A DNA stretch of 64,000 nt, taken from assembly GCF_028200735.1 (NCBI RefSeq), contig NZ_JAQKPV010000008.1, forward strand, positions 229,550 through 293,549, in the 5' to 3' direction. This stretch comes from Streptomyces sp. ACA25. Lineage in GTDB: Bacteria; Actinomycetota; Actinomycetes; Streptomycetales; Streptomycetaceae. Below are positions 29,048 through 38,693 of this stretch, in pieces. The position numbers and the translations under genes were made by a program. The notes beneath the pieces are model-generated. The model was not told the origin of the DNA. It made no database searches and worked only from the letters and a program-made list of their open reading frames with translations. Within the stretch, counting starts at the first letter, position 1. The number at the start of each line of letters is the position of its first letter.

Positions 29048-29773
29048 TCAGGTCCAGCTCGCGACGAAGTAGCCCACTCCGTAGGGGGCTTCCTCGTACA
29101 GCAGCCGGCCGGTCAGATCCGCGCCGCGGGCCGCGCCGGCCAGCAGCTGCCAGCTCGGCCGGCCGGCGGCCTGCACCTCCGCCGCCAGCCGGTCGTCCAG
29201 CGCCGCGAGGGCGGCCGGGTCGGCGTGTGCCAGGGCCCGGGCGGCAGCCGTGTCGAACGCCTCGGCACGTTCGTCGTAATATCCCGGGGCCTTGAGGGTG
29301 CGGCAGGCGCTGCCGTCCCCCATGACGAGCAACGCCAGCCGCTCCGGGCCGGCGGCGAGCTCCCGGCCGGCCGCGGCGCACCGGTCCGGGTCCGTCTCCC
29401 CGCCGATCGCCAGACCTTCCGCCGGGGCGCCGTCCCAGCCGCTGTGGTCCAGCAGCCAGGCGCCGACGGTGAGGGCGGGCGGCAGCTCCGGGCCGGCCGG
29501 GCCGTCGCGCACGTCTCCGGACCCGGCGCCGAGGCGGACCGCCAGATCCACCCCGTACCCCCGGAACGACCCCCGGGTACCGGCGGGGAAGGTCTCCTGC
29601 CCCCGTCCGGGACTCGGGCCGACGACGACCAGCCGCTCCGGGCGGGCAGCGGCCAGCCGGGCCACCGCCTCGGCGCAGGCGGTCCGGGCGTCCTCCAGTT
29701 CGGCTGCGGCCCCCGCCGCGACCTGAGGGACGAGCAGCGGCGGGCACGGGCAGACGGCAGCGGCGACGAGCAT
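29048..29773 (-). CDS. Class III extradiol dioxygenase subunit B-like protein
   Basis: 241 residues. The start MLVAAAVCPCPPLLVPQV and the motifs ERLVVVGPSPG, LLVMGDGSACR and GYFVASW resemble the LigB-fold protein commonly found beside miaB in Streptomyces. True LigB-type enzymes use His/His/Glu to bind iron. A matching His pair is not obvious here: the usual HxPxLV start is replaced by CPCPPLLV, so metal binding and dioxygenase activity are doubtful. It lies 36 bases after the miaB start-proximal operon partner on the same strand and is probably cotranscribed with miaB. Confidence 0.75.
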   Translation of the reverse strand: MLVAAAVCPCPPLLVPQVAAGAAAELEDARTACAEAVARLAAARPERLVVVGPSPGRGQETFPAGTRGSFRGYGVDLAVRLGAGSGDVRDGPAGPELPPALTVGAWLLDHSGWDGAPAEGLAIGGETDPDRCAAAGRELAAGPERLALLVMGDGSACRTLKAPGYYDERAEAFDTAAARALAHADPAALAALDDRLAAEVQAAGRPSWQLLAGAARGADLTGRLLYEEAPYGVGYFVASWT

Positions 29774-29809
29774 GATCGTCAGCCTACCGAGGCCCGCGGC
29801 CAGCTGGGT

Positions 29810-31318
29810 TCAGCAGGCGGCACAGCCCCCGGCGGCCGCCTGCTCCACGGGGGCAGCCGGAGCGCCGATCCCCGGCAGGCCGAGCATGACTCCCGGGGGC
29901 TTCTGCTCCGGCGCCGCGTGGCGCAGCTCCCAGGCGTCACCCGCCCTGGTGCGGCGGACGGCCTCGGCCGGGCCTTCTGCGAGCAGGTGGTGCGGTGCCG
30001 CGTAGGTGATCCGCACCGTGGCCATGTCCCCCGGCCGCACCGGCTGCTCGGGGCGGGCGAAGTGCACCAGACGGGCGTCGGGGGCGCGCCCGGAGAGCCG
30101 CCGGGTGGCGTCGTCCTTCCGTCCCTCTCCCTCGGAGACCATGACCTCCAGGGTCCGGCCCACCTGCTTCTTGTTCTCCTCCCAGGAGATCTCCTCCTGC
30201 AGGGCGACCAGCCGCTCGTAGCGGGCCTGGACGACCGCCTTGGGGATCTGCCCGTCCATGGTGGCCGCCGGAGTACCGGGGCGCTTGGAGTACTGAAACG
30301 TGAAGGCCTGGGTGAAGCGGGCCTCGCGGACGACGTGCAGAGTCTGCTCGAAGTCCTCCTCGGTCTCGCCGGGGAAGCCCACGATGATGTCGGTGGAGAT
30401 GGCGGCGTCCGGCATGGCGGCCCGTACCTTCTCGATGATCCCGAGGTAGCGCTCTTGCCGGTACGAGCGGCGCATGGCCTTCAGGACCCGGTCCGAGCCG
30501 GACTGCAGCGGCATGTGGAGCTGGGGCATCACGTTGGCGGTCTCCGCCATGGCCTCGATGACGTCGTCGGTGAAGTCCCGGGGGTGCGGGGAGGTGAAGC
30601 GGACCCGCTCCAGTCCCTCGATGCGGCCACAGGCGCGCAGCAGTTTGGAAAAGGCCTCGCGGTCCCCCATGTCGGAGCCGTAGGCGTTGACGTTCTGGCC
30701 GAGCAGCGTGATCTCGCTGACGCCCTCGGCCACCAGCGCCTCCACCTCGGCGAGAATGTCGCCGGGACGCCGGTCCTTCTCCTTGCCGCGCAGCGCGGGG
30801 ACGATGCAGAACGTGCAGGTGTTGTTGCATCCGACGGAGACCGACACCCAGGCGGCGTAGGCGCTCTCCCGGCGGGTCGGCAGGGTGGAGGGGAACGCCT
30901 CCAGCGACTCGGCGATCTCGACCTGTGCCTCCTGCTGGACCCGGGCCCGCTCCAGCAGGACCGGGAGCTTGCCCACATTGTGGGTGCCGAAGACGACGTC
31001 GACCCAGGGTGCCTTGGCGACGATGGTGTCGCGGTCCTTCTGTGCCAGGCAGCCGCCGACGGCGATCTGCATGCCGGGCCGGGCGGCCTTCTTCGGCGCC
31101 AGCTGTCCCAGGTTGCCGTACAGCCGGTTGTCGGCGTTCTCCCGGACGGCGCAGGTGTTGAAGACGACGACGTCGGCGCCGTCGGCGTGCTTCGGGGCCC
31201 GGACATAGCCCGCGCCTTCCAGCAGCCCGGCCATCCGTTCGCTGTCGTGGACATTCATCTGACAGCCGAACGTCCTGACCTCGTACGTGCGCGCGCCGTC
31301 CGACATGCCTGCATTCAT
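29810..31318 (-). CDS. miaB: tRNA-2-methylthio-N6-dimethylallyladenosine synthase
   Basis: 502 residues from the ATG at 31318. A second ATG at 31306 is equally possible, since both have weak ribosome binding sites. MiaB adds the methylthio group to i6A37 of tRNA, completing the modification begun by MiaA. The N-terminal UPF0004 domain carries three cluster cysteines ([21 protein letters not shown]). The radical-SAM cluster cysteines are C164, C168 and C171 (CNNTCTFC). A TRAM domain follows near [14 protein letters not shown]. The C-terminus extends past TRAM with a Pro/Gly tail ending GGCAAC, two extra cysteines at the very end. Confidence 0.96.
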   Translation of the reverse strand: MNAGMSDGARTYEVRTFGCQMNVHDSERMAGLLEGAGYVRAPKHADGADVVVFNTCAVRENADNRLYGNLGQLAPKKAARPGMQIAVGGCLAQKDRDTIVAKAPWVDVVFGTHNVGKLPVLLERARVQQEAQVEIAESLEAFPSTLPTRRESAYAAWVSVSVGCNNTCTFCIVPALRGKEKDRRPGDILAEVEALVAEGVSEITLLGQNVNAYGSDMGDREAFSKLLRACGRIEGLERVRFTSPHPRDFTDDVIEAMAETANVMPQLHMPLQSGSDRVLKAMRRSYRQERYLGIIEKVRAAMPDAAISTDIIVGFPGETEEDFEQTLHVVREARFTQAFTFQYSKRPGTPAATMDGQIPKAVVQARYERLVALQEEISWEENKKQVGRTLEVMVSEGEGRKDDATRRLSGRAPDARLVHFARPEQPVRPGDMATVRITYAAPHHLLAEGPAEAVRRTRAGDAWELRHAAPEQKPPGVMLGLPGIGAPAAPVEQAAAGGCAAC

Positions 31319-31562
31319 CCCAACTGCTCGGTGGCCAACGCGGCCGCCGCAGCTCCCCGGCAGCCGGTTGCCCAGTCTACGGCTCCCCCGGGGCAGTCCC
31401 GGCCGGTTGTCCCGGTCCCCCGGGCTCTCGTGCGCACCGGCCGTCGGCGCTAGTGTCGTCCCTCCGGTGTTGGCCGGAAACCGTTCCCTGCCGGCCGCCT
31501 TGCCCGCAAGGGCCAGGGGTACGCGCACGGAGACGGGCGAGCAGGAGGGAAAGGCACCCGGC

Positions 31563-31682
31563 ATGAACACGCAGACCCCGGTTCCCGGCGGCCGGACGGC
31601 ATCCGTGCCCAGGACCGCAGGCTCCGGCCACCGGTGCCGCCGGAGCCCGGTGGCCGGGCCGGCCGGACGGTCGGACCGTTGA
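31563..31682 (+). CDS. Possible 39-residue leader ORF upstream of the TAXI gene
   Basis: A 40-codon frame begins at an ATG with a strong GGAGGGAAAGG ribosome binding site. Its TGA overlaps a TTG start candidate of the TAXI gene (TTGA), the geometry of translational coupling. The peptide is Pro/Arg/Gly-rich with no recognisable feature. It could instead be the true N-terminus of the TAXI protein, displaced by a frameshift, or chance. Confidence 0.3.
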   Translation: MNTQTPVPGGRTASVPRTAGSGHRCRRSPVAGPAGRSDR

Positions 31683-32680
31683 CCACCGGGGACAAGCCGC
31701 GGATATCCCGCCGCGGGCTGCTCGGCTGGAGCGCCGCGGCAGCCGCATCGCTGGCGGCAGGCACCTGGGGGAGGGTTGCCTTCGGCGGCGCGGAGCGGCC
31801 GGGCGGCGTGGTGACGGTGAGCACCGGCGTGCGCAGCGGGGTCTACGCCCGCTACGGACAACTGCTCCAGGCGCAGCTCGCGCGCGACCTGCCCGAGGTC
31901 CGGGTCCGCCTGTTGTCCAGCGAGGGCTCGGTGGAGAACATCGAGCGGCTGGTCGGCGGGCAGGCGGACTTCACCATCGCCACCGCGGACGCCATCGCCG
32001 CTCACCAGGCGGAGGCCGGCCGGGCGGCGGAGCGGCTGCGGGCGTGCGCCCGGCTCTACGACGACTACCTGCAGCTGGTGGTGCCCGCCCGGTCGCCGGT
32101 GCGCCGGGCCGCCGGTCTGGCGGGGCTGAGCGTCGGGGTGGGGCAGGACCAGTCGGGGGTGCAGCTGGTCACCCGCGAGCTGCTGGCCGCGGCCGGGCTG
32201 GACATGGACGAGGACGTGGTGCCGGTGCGGGAGGGGATCGACACCATGCCGCGAATGATGGAGGCCGGGCGTCTGGACGCGTTCTTCTGGTCCGGCGGGC
32301 TGCCCACCTCGGCCGTGCAGCGACTGGCCGAGCGGATGGACATCCGGCTGGTGCCGCTCGGTGACCTGCTGCCCGCGTTGCAGGTGCGCGGTCCGCTCAC
32401 CTCGCACTACCGGGCCGCCGTGATGCCGCCGGACGCCTACCCGGGCATCGAGGGGGGCCAGGTGATCGAAACGATCGCCGTGGCCAACCTGCTCCTCACC
32501 ACGGACGCGGCCGACGACGCGATCACCGAGCAGGTCACCCGCTCGGTGATCAGCGGCCGGGACCGCATCGGGCGGGCCGTGCACGCCGCGCAGCGCGTGG
32601 ACCTTCGGACCGCCATCTACACCCGCCCGGTGGAGCTGCACGAGGGCGCGCGCCGCTACTACCGCGCGGTCAAGCTCTGA
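31679..32680 (+). CDS. TAXI-family solute-binding protein (TRAP-associated), orphan
   Basis: 333 residues from the TTG at 31679. A GTG at 31634 would add 15. Near the N-terminus, [20 protein letters not shown] is a twin-arginine-like signal, so the protein is exported folded or membrane-anchored. The rest is a TAXI periplasmic-binding-protein fold: [18 protein letters not shown], the [12 protein letters not shown] loop, FTIATADAI and [10 protein letters not shown] Thermus TAXI protein was reported with bound glutamate or glutamine. No TRAP membrane subunit is present. The gene converges on gluK and their 3' ends overlap by 11 bases, so it may act as a ligand-binding partner for that sensor rather than in transport. 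Confidence 0.85.
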   Translation: MTTGDKPRISRRGLLGWSAAAAASLAAGTWGRVAFGGAERPGGVVTVSTGVRSGVYARYGQLLQAQLARDLPEVRVRLLSSEGSVENIERLVGGQADFTIATADAIAAHQAEAGRAAERLRACARLYDDYLQLVVPARSPVRRAAGLAGLSVGVGQDQSGVQLVTRELLAAAGLDMDEDVVPVREGIDTMPRMMEAGRLDAFFWSGGLPTSAVQRLAERMDIRLVPLGDLLPALQVRGPLTSHYRAAVMPPDAYPGIEGGQVIETIAVANLLLTTDAADDAITEQVTRSVISGRDRIGRAVHAAQRVDLRTAIYTRPVELHEGARRYYRAVKL

Positions 32681-34124
32681 CCGGCGACGCCCGGGCCGGG
32701 GCGTCCCGGCCCCCCGGGGGATGGCGGGGCACGGTGACGGTGACGCGCAGCCCGTGCGGCTGGTTCCGGGCGTACGCGATGCGGGCCCCGCCCGCGCTGA
32801 GCAGCGCGTGCACGATGGACAGTCCGAGGCCGGAGCCGGCGACGTTCTGGTGCCGGCCGCTGCGCCAGAACCGGTCCCCGATGCGCTCCATCTCGTCCTC
32901 GGGGAGACCGGGCCCGGTGTCGGCGATCTCCACCACGATCCAGTCCCCGTCCGGCCTGGCGGCGACGGTGACCTGCTCCCCGGCCGGGGAGAATTTCAAC
33001 GCGTTGTCGATGACCGCGTCGAGGGCGCTGGAGAGCGCCACCGGGTCCGCCCAGCCGGTGGCGGCCGCCGGTCCGGTCTGTTCCAGCGTCACGCCCCGGC
33101 GCTCGGCCACCGGCCCCCAGGCCGCCATCCGCTCCCCGACGAGGCCGGCCACATCCGTCAGTCGCAGGTCGGCCGGGCTGTGCTCGGCCAGCGCCAGGTC
33201 GAGCAGGTCGTCGAGCACCCGGGCCAGCCTCTTTCCCTCGGCCTGCACCGAGGCGTACTCCTCGCTCCCGGGCGGCAGCGCCAGCCCGAGCAGGTCGATG
33301 CGCAGCAGCAGCGCGGCGAGCGGGTTGCGCAGCTGGTGGGAGGCGTCCGCGACGAACGCCCGCTGTTGTTCCAGGACCTCCTCCACGTTGTCGGCCATCT
33401 CGTTGAAGGAGCGGGCCAGCCGCCGCAGCTCCTGCGGCCCGCCGGACTCGGCGACCCGGGAGGTCAGCCGGCCGGTCGCGATGTCGTGGGTGGCCTTGTC
33501 GAGCACTTCGATGGGCCGCAGCACCCACCGGGTGAGGCCGAACGCGGCGGCGACGGCCAGCAGCATGGCGGCGGCCTCCCCCACGATGATGGGCATCCAG
33601 CCGTGCAGGATGCGGGAGCGCATCGGTCCGGTCGGTGAGTCGGTGACCACCACGGCGATCACGTCGCCGTCGCGTATCACCGGGGAAGCCACCACGAGCC
33701 GCTTGTCGTCCCAGGGCCAGATCTGTTCCAGTCCGCGGCTGCGGCGGCCGGCGAGCGCCTCGGCGAAGGCATCCCCGGTGTGGTCCGCGCTCGGCGCCTC
33801 CCAGCCGGCGGGCGCCACGGCCATCGGGCTGCGATCACGGTGGAAGACCCCGGCCCGGATTCCGTACAGCTCGTGGTAGCGGTGCAGCTCGTCGACGAGC
33901 GTGCTGAGCGGGTCCCCACCCGGGGTGCCCGGGGCCTCGGGTGCGTCCTGGGCGTCGACGGCCGCGAACTGTGCCAGCGAGGCGAACCGGGCGGTGTCGT
34001 CGATCCGGTCCACGACGACTCGCTGCTGCTCGGTGGCGGCCTGGCTGGCGGCCAGCGGCACCCCGAGTGCCAGCAGCACACCGGCGAGCAGCACGATGAG
34101 CAGCAGCAGCAGGCGGAAACGCAT
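32670..34124 (-). CDS. gluK: Sensor histidine kinase GluK (glutamate sensing)
   Basis: 484 residues from the ATG at 34124. Architecture: TM1 at about 4-27, extracytoplasmic sensor domain 28-172, TM2 about 176-196, HAMP 197-250, HisKA with phospho-accepting H263 ([12 protein letters not shown]), and HATPase with N-box DNALKFSP and G-boxes ADTGPGL and GSGLGLSIV. It follows the response regulator gene with a 59-base gap. The position next to and divergent from gluABCD matches the S. coelicolor GluR-GluK system reported to control glutamate uptake, and the name rests on that context. The 3' end overlaps the TAXI gene by 11 bases. Confidence 0.82.
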   Translation of the reverse strand: MRFRLLLLLIVLLAGVLLALGVPLAASQAATEQQRVVVDRIDDTARFASLAQFAAVDAQDAPEAPGTPGGDPLSTLVDELHRYHELYGIRAGVFHRDRSPMAVAPAGWEAPSADHTGDAFAEALAGRRSRGLEQIWPWDDKRLVVASPVIRDGDVIAVVVTDSPTGPMRSRILHGWMPIIVGEAAAMLLAVAAAFGLTRWVLRPIEVLDKATHDIATGRLTSRVAESGGPQELRRLARSFNEMADNVEEVLEQQRAFVADASHQLRNPLAALLLRIDLLGLALPPGSEEYASVQAEGKRLARVLDDLLDLALAEHSPADLRLTDVAGLVGERMAAWGPVAERRGVTLEQTGPAAATGWADPVALSSALDAVIDNALKFSPAGEQVTVAARPDGDWIVVEIADTGPGLPEDEMERIGDRFWRSGRHQNVAGSGLGLSIVHALLSAGGARIAYARNQPHGLRVTVTVPRHPPGGRDAPARASPVRA

Positions 34125-34183
34125 CGGGACGTGATCCTGAGGTCGGGAGGCCGTGGGACGGACTTGTGGGCCGGGCCGGCGGC

Positions 34184-34888
34184 TCAGGAGTCCGGGAGGA
34201 CGAGACGGTAGCCCACTCCGCGCACCGTCTCCACCAGTTCCGGCCTGCGCAGCTTGGCACGCAGCGAGGCGACGTGCACCTCCAGGGTGCGGCCGGTGCC
34301 CTCCCAGCTGGTTTTCCAGACGTCGCTGATGATCTGCTCCCGGCGGTAGACCACGCCGGGGCGCTGGGCCAGCAGCGCGAGCAGGTCGAACTCCTTGCGG
34401 GTGAGCGCGACGGGCTGCCCGCTCACGGACACCTGGCGGGTGGAGAGCTCGACGATGACCGGCCCCAGGCGCAGTACGGTCTCCCGATCGTCCCGCTCCC
34501 ACGGGGCTTCGTGCTCGCCCGTGCCTTCCTGTGCGGTGCGCCGGCTCACGGCATGAATTCTGGCCAGCAGTTCCCCGGTGTCGTAGGGCTTGACGACGTA
34601 GTCGTCCGCGCCGATGTGCAACCCGTGGATGCGGGACCGCACGTCGCTCCGTGCCGTCACCATGATCACCGGCACCGAGGAGCGGCGGCGGATGCGCCCG
34701 CAGATCTCGAAGCCGTCCGTGTCCGGCAGCCCCAGGTCCAGCAGCACCACGTCGAAGGTCCCGGCGCTCAGCGCCGTCATCGCGCCCTCGCCGCTGCGGG
34801 TGTGCGCGACGTCGAAGCCGTGCTTGCCGAGCACAGCCACGAGGGCGGCGGCCACGTGATCGTCATCCTCGACGAGGAGCAGTCTCAC
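34184..34888 (-). CDS. gluR: OmpR-family response regulator GluR
   Basis: 234 residues. The receiver domain has the acidic pocket EDD at 7-9, phospho-acceptor D51 (LLDLGLPD) and the conserved Lys in VVKPYD. The C-terminal winged helix (about 135-230) contains the OmpR/PhoB pattern LTRKEFDLLALLAQRPG and VRGVGYRL. It precedes gluK in an operon and is divergent from gluABCD, with a 275-base gap. By analogy with S. coelicolor it should bind the gluA promoter region. Confidence 0.85.
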   Translation of the reverse strand: MRLLLVEDDDHVAAALVAVLGKHGFDVAHTRSGEGAMTALSAGTFDVVLLDLGLPDTDGFEICGRIRRRSSVPVIMVTARSDVRSRIHGLHIGADDYVVKPYDTGELLARIHAVSRRTAQEGTGEHEAPWERDDRETVLRLGPVIVELSTRQVSVSGQPVALTRKEFDLLALLAQRPGVVYRREQIISDVWKTSWEGTGRTLEVHVASLRAKLRRPELVETVRGVGYRLVLPDS

Positions 34889-35024
34889 CGGGTCCTCCTT
34901 CCATCGGTCGGTCGGTCGGGCGGGCGGGTCGCCGCACCGGGACGGTCAGTATCCGGCATCCGTACCCCTGCGGTCAGCTCCCCCGGGATCGGTCGGGTCC
35001 GCCGGGACGCACGTACTACCCGGT

Positions 35025-35044
35025 ACGGGCTGGTGACAGCCCGT
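35025..35044. promoter_or_regulatory. Inverted repeat in the gluR-gluA divergent gap, candidate operator
   Basis: ACGGGCT and AGCCCGT form a perfect 7-bp inverted repeat with a 6-base spacer, 120 bases before gluA. The sequence between it and gluA (35050-35100) is AT-rich for this genome and probably holds the gluA promoter. GluR is the obvious candidate ligand, but OmpR-type proteins usually prefer direct repeats, so this is weak. Confidence 0.3.
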
Positions 35045-35163
35045 GACTCCTCGTATCAGTACGACATCGGATCGTTATCCTCAATTTCCGCTCAGATTTG
35101 CTGACGCTGGTCACAGGGCTGGCTAGGGTCCCTGCAATCGACGAGGACGGAGCGACCAGACGG

Positions 35164-35949
35164 ATGAACGACGTATCGGCGGCCGCGGTACCCCAGGACG
35201 CCACGCCTCTGGGGGACGACCTGGTCGTCCTGACGGACGTGAACAAGCATTTCGGGGCGCTCCACGTCCTCCAGGACATCAACCTCAGCATCCGCAGCGG
35301 TGAGGTGGTCGTGGTGATCGGCCCGTCGGGATCCGGCAAGTCCACGCTCTGCCGCGCCATCAACCGGCTGGAGACCATCGACTCCGGCACCATCACCATC
35401 GACGGAAAGCACCTGCCCGCGGAGGGCAAGGAGCTGGCGCGGCTGCGCGCCGACGTCGGGATGGTCTTCCAGTCCTTCAACCTGTTCTCGCACAAGACCG
35501 TGCTGCAGAACGTGACGCTCGGGCAGCTCAAGGTCCGGCGCAAGGGCAAGGAGGAGGCCGAGAAGCGGGCCCGGGTCCTGCTGGACCGGGTCGGGGTCGC
35601 CAACCAGGCCGACAAGTACCCCGCGCAGTTGTCCGGAGGGCAGCAGCAGCGGGTGGCGATCGCCCGTGCCCTGGCGATGGACCCGAAGGTGATGCTCTTC
35701 GACGAGCCCACCTCCGCCCTCGACCCGGAGATGATCAATGAGGTGCTGGAGGCCATGCAGCAGCTGGCCAGTGAGGGCATGACGATGGTCGTCGTCACGC
35801 ATGAGATGGGCTTCGCCCGCTCGGCGGCCAACCGGGTGGTCTTCATGGCCGACGGCCGGATCGTCGAGGAGGCCGAGCCGCACCAGTTCTTCGACAACCC
35901 CCGCAGCGACCGGGCAAAGAGCTTCCTGTCCAAAATCCTGCACCACTGA
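35164..35949 (+). CDS. gluA: Glutamate ABC transporter ATP-binding protein
   Basis: 261 residues from the ATG at 35164. A TTG at 35098 could extend it by 22 residues. Walker [10 protein letters not shown] at 53-61, Q-loop VFQSFNLF, signature LSGGQQQR at 156-163, Walker [14 protein letters not shown] and H-loop VTHEMGFAR are all present, as in the polar amino acid importer ATPases (GlnQ/GluA). First gene of gluABCD, driving uptake with GluB, GluC and GluD. Confidence 0.93.
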   Translation: MNDVSAAAVPQDATPLGDDLVVLTDVNKHFGALHVLQDINLSIRSGEVVVVIGPSGSGKSTLCRAINRLETIDSGTITIDGKHLPAEGKELARLRADVGMVFQSFNLFSHKTVLQNVTLGQLKVRRKGKEEAEKRARVLLDRVGVANQADKYPAQLSGGQQQRVAIARALAMDPKVMLFDEPTSALDPEMINEVLEAMQQLASEGMTMVVVTHEMGFARSAANRVVFMADGRIVEEAEPHQFFDNPRSDRAKSFLSKILHH

Positions 35950-36082
35950 GTACCGCTCCGCACGCAGCACCCCGTCCGGTTCTTCCGGGGACCGCACCCG
36001 GTCGCCGCACGGACCGGCCACCCGCCGGCCGGGCCGCTCGCGCCCGTCCGTTTCGTTTCGTTTCGATGCAAGGAAGATCATC

Positions 36083-36937
36083 ATGAAGCTGAGGAAGACC
36101 ACGTCCGCGGCGGCACTGGCCCTCGCCACCGCTCTTGTCCTGTCCGCGTGCGGCTCCGACGACTCGGCCAACGGTGACGGCACCGGAGGAGCCGACGGCG
36201 GCGATGGCGGCGGCGGGACCATCACCATCGGAGTCAAGGTCGACCAGCCGGGTCTGGGCCTGCAAACCGCAGACAACGACTACGTCGGCTTCGATGTCGA
36301 CGTCGCCAAGTACGTCGCCGCCGAGCTGGGCTACGACGAGGCCGACATCGAGTGGCGGGAAGCTCCCACCCCGGAGCGCGAGAACATGCTGGTCAACGGC
36401 GATGTCGACATGATCTTCGCGACCTACTCGATCACCGACGAGCGCAAGGAGCGGGTCGACTTCGCCGGCCCCTACTTCGTCGCCCACCAGGACCTGCTGA
36501 TCCGGGCGGACGAGGAGGTCACGGAGACCGACGACATCAACGAGCTGACCCTGTGCTCCGTCGTCGGCTCGACCTCCGCTCAGAACGTGAATGAGAAGTT
36601 CGCCCCGGACGCACAGATGCAGGAGTACAGCGGCTACTCCGAGTGCCTCACCGGCCTGGAGAACGGCGCCGTCGACGCCCTGACCACCGATGACTCGATC
36701 CTGGCCGGATACGCCTCGCAGGAGGCCCACGCCGGCAAGTTCAAGCTCGCCGGTCTGCACCTGAGCGACGAGTACTACGGCGTCGGCCTGCCGAAGGGCT
36801 CGGACCAGCGCGCCGACGTGAACGCCGCACTGCAGAAGATGATCGACGACGGCGTCTGGGCCGAGACGGTCGAGGAGCACTTCGGCCCGGCCGGCTACGA
36901 GGCCGCCGACGCCCCGGAGATCACCGAGACCGACTGA
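36083..36937 (+). CDS. gluB: Glutamate ABC transporter substrate-binding lipoprotein
   Basis: 284 residues from the ATG at 36083 (AGGA 8 bases upstream). The lipobox LSAC places the lipid-modified cysteine at C23, followed by a Gly/Asp-rich tether. The domain is a family 3 amino acid binding protein: YVGFDVDVAKYVAAELGY, ERENMLVNGDVDMIFATYSIT and RVDFAGPYFVAHQDLLIR. C182-like cysteines in TLCSVVGS and YSECLTG may form a disulfide. A 14-bp hairpin after the gene separates it from gluC. Confidence 0.92.
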   Translation: MKLRKTTSAAALALATALVLSACGSDDSANGDGTGGADGGDGGGGTITIGVKVDQPGLGLQTADNDYVGFDVDVAKYVAAELGYDEADIEWREAPTPERENMLVNGDVDMIFATYSITDERKERVDFAGPYFVAHQDLLIRADEEVTETDDINELTLCSVVGSTSAQNVNEKFAPDAQMQEYSGYSECLTGLENGAVDALTTDDSILAGYASQEAHAGKFKLAGLHLSDEYYGVGLPKGSDQRADVNAALQKMIDDGVWAETVEEHFGPAGYEAADAPEITETD

Positions 36938-36952
36938 GGCCGTTCGGACCAT

Positions 36953-36984
36953 GTGGCGCACCGCGGACGCCCGCGGTGCGCCAC
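36953..36984 (+). terminator. Intercistronic hairpin between gluB and gluC
   Basis: A perfect 14-bp GC-rich stem (36953-36966 with 36971-36984) with a 4-base loop starts 15 bases after the gluB stop and ends 20 bases before gluC. Within an operon this is likely to attenuate transcription or block 3' decay so that the binding protein is made in excess over the permeases. Confidence 0.7.
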
Positions 36985-37004
36985 CGACCTGACGAGAGAG
37001 CGAC

Positions 37005-37682
37005 GTGTTCGATTTCCTCGATCTAGAGCGGTACAACCTGCTCGGCGCCTTCTGGCTGACCGCGCAGCTTGCCTTCTGGTCCGCTCTCGGCTCCCTGATA
37101 TGGGGCACCGTGCTGGCCGCCATGCGGGTGGGCCCGGCCCCGCTGATGCGGAACTTCGCGGCGGGCTACGTGCACCTGCTGCGCAACACCCCCCTGACGG
37201 TCATCCTGGTGGCCTGCTCCATCGGCATGTACCAGACGCTGGGTGTCACCCTGGGGGCCGAAGGCAGCATCAGGGAGATCAACTTCCGGCTGGCCATTTT
37301 CGGACTCATCGCCTACACCTCGGCCTTCGTCTGCGAGGCCGTGCGTTCTGGAATCAACACCGTGCCGATGGGACAGGCCGAGGCCGGTCGCGCACTCGGT
37401 CTCGGCTTCACGCAGGTGCTCACCGTGATCGTGCTGCCGCAGGCCTTCCGGTCCGTGGTGGGCCCACTGGCCAGCGTCCTCATCGCCCTCACCAAGAACA
37501 CCACGGTCGCGGCGGCCATCGGGGTCGCGGAAGCCGCGTACCTGATGAAGGCGATGATCGAGAACGAGGCGGATGCACTCTTCCTGATCTTCGCCATGTT
37601 CGCCTTCGGATTCATCGCACTGACTCTCCCGACCGGCCTGGTGCTGGGCTGGGTCAGCAAGCGGGTGGGAGTCAAACGATGA
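37005..37682 (+). CDS. gluC: Glutamate ABC transporter permease
   Basis: 225 residues from the GTG at 37005 (GAGAGAG upstream). A HisMQ-type permease with about five membrane spans and the EAA loop EAVRSGINTVPMGQAEAGRALG that docks on GluA. Its TGA overlaps the gluD ATG (ATGA), so the two permeases are translationally coupled and probably form a heterodimer. Confidence 0.92.
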   Translation: MFDFLDLERYNLLGAFWLTAQLAFWSALGSLIWGTVLAAMRVGPAPLMRNFAAGYVHLLRNTPLTVILVACSIGMYQTLGVTLGAEGSIREINFRLAIFGLIAYTSAFVCEAVRSGINTVPMGQAEAGRALGLGFTQVLTVIVLPQAFRSVVGPLASVLIALTKNTTVAAAIGVAEAAYLMKAMIENEADALFLIFAMFAFGFIALTLPTGLVLGWVSKRVGVKR

Positions 37683-38614
37683 GTGCTTCGGTCCTCTACG
37701 ACGCGCCGGGACCGCGCGCCAAGGCGCGCAACCTCCTGTACAGCGCGCTGTTCCTGGTCATCGCCGCGGCAGTCGTCTGGTGGGTGCTGCGCAAACTGGC
37801 CGATGCCAATCAGCTCGACTGGGTGAAGTGGAGCCCGTTCTTCACCGACAGCAGGGTGTGGACCACCTTCCTGCTCCCCGGCCTGGTCAACACACTGAAG
37901 GCCGCCGCCCTGTCGATGCTCATCGCGCTGCCCCTGGGGGCGATCCTGGGGATCGCCCGGCTCTCCGATCACGCCTGGGTGCGCTGGACGGCGGGCACCG
38001 TCGTGGAGTTCTTCCGCGCCATCCCGGTGCTGCTGCTGATGGCCTTCGCCAGCGCCTTCTACGCCCTGTACACCAACATCTCCTCCGACATGCGGCCGCT
38101 GTACGCGGTCGTGACCGGCCTGGTGCTGTACAACGCCTCGGTGCTCGCGGAGGTGTTCCGGGCCGGCATCCTGTCCCTCCCCCGCGGCCAGACCGATGCC
38201 GCGAAAGCCATCGGCATGCGCAAGAGCCAGACGATGTCGCACGTGTTGCTGCCGCAGTCGGTCACTGCCATGCTGCCGGCGATCGTGAGCCAGCTGGTGG
38301 TCATCGTCAAGGACACCGCGCTCGGCGGCGTCATGCTCGGCTTCGCCGAGCTGCTGTCGAAGACCCGCCCCATCTACGGCAACTACGGTGCCAATGTGAT
38401 CGCCACCCTGACGATCATCGCCCTCATCTTCATCGTGCTCAACATGCTGCTCACCGGCTCCGCCGGATGGCTGGAGCGCCGGATCCGGCGCGGAAAGCGG
38501 AGCAGCGGCGCGGTGCTGGCGCCCAGTCTGCTCAGCGATGTGAAGCCGGTCGGCGACGCACCCGGCCCCGACCAGCCGAACCCGCCGCACAAACCACCGG
38601 CCCCGGGCGGCTGA
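37679..38614 (+). CDS. gluD: Glutamate ABC transporter permease
   Basis: 311 residues, starting within the gluC stop. It is longer than GluC because of an N-terminal cytoplasmic stretch and a C-terminal Pro-rich tail of ~35 residues. The EAA loop reads AEVFRAGILSLPRGQTDAAK. Around five to six hydrophobic spans are evident. It is the last gene of gluABCD, with no clear terminator before the monooxygenase gene 79 bases on. Confidence 0.92.
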   Translation: MSASVLYDAPGPRAKARNLLYSALFLVIAAAVVWWVLRKLADANQLDWVKWSPFFTDSRVWTTFLLPGLVNTLKAAALSMLIALPLGAILGIARLSDHAWVRWTAGTVVEFFRAIPVLLLMAFASAFYALYTNISSDMRPLYAVVTGLVLYNASVLAEVFRAGILSLPRGQTDAAKAIGMRKSQTMSHVLLPQSVTAMLPAIVSQLVVIVKDTALGGVMLGFAELLSKTRPIYGNYGANVIATLTIIALIFIVLNMLLTGSAGWLERRIRRGKRSSGAVLAPSLLSDVKPVGDAPGPDQPNPPHKPPAPGG

Positions 38615-38693
38615 ACCACCCGGCCGCTGGGCAGACTCCGCTGGACTGCCCCTGCTCGGAGCCGACTTGACGCCAGAACCCCCGGTGGGTTGC

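Noticed and set aside
31319..32641. Long upstream extension of the miaB frame
   Set aside because: It runs antisense to the whole TAXI gene. MiaB homologues start near [12 protein letters not shown].
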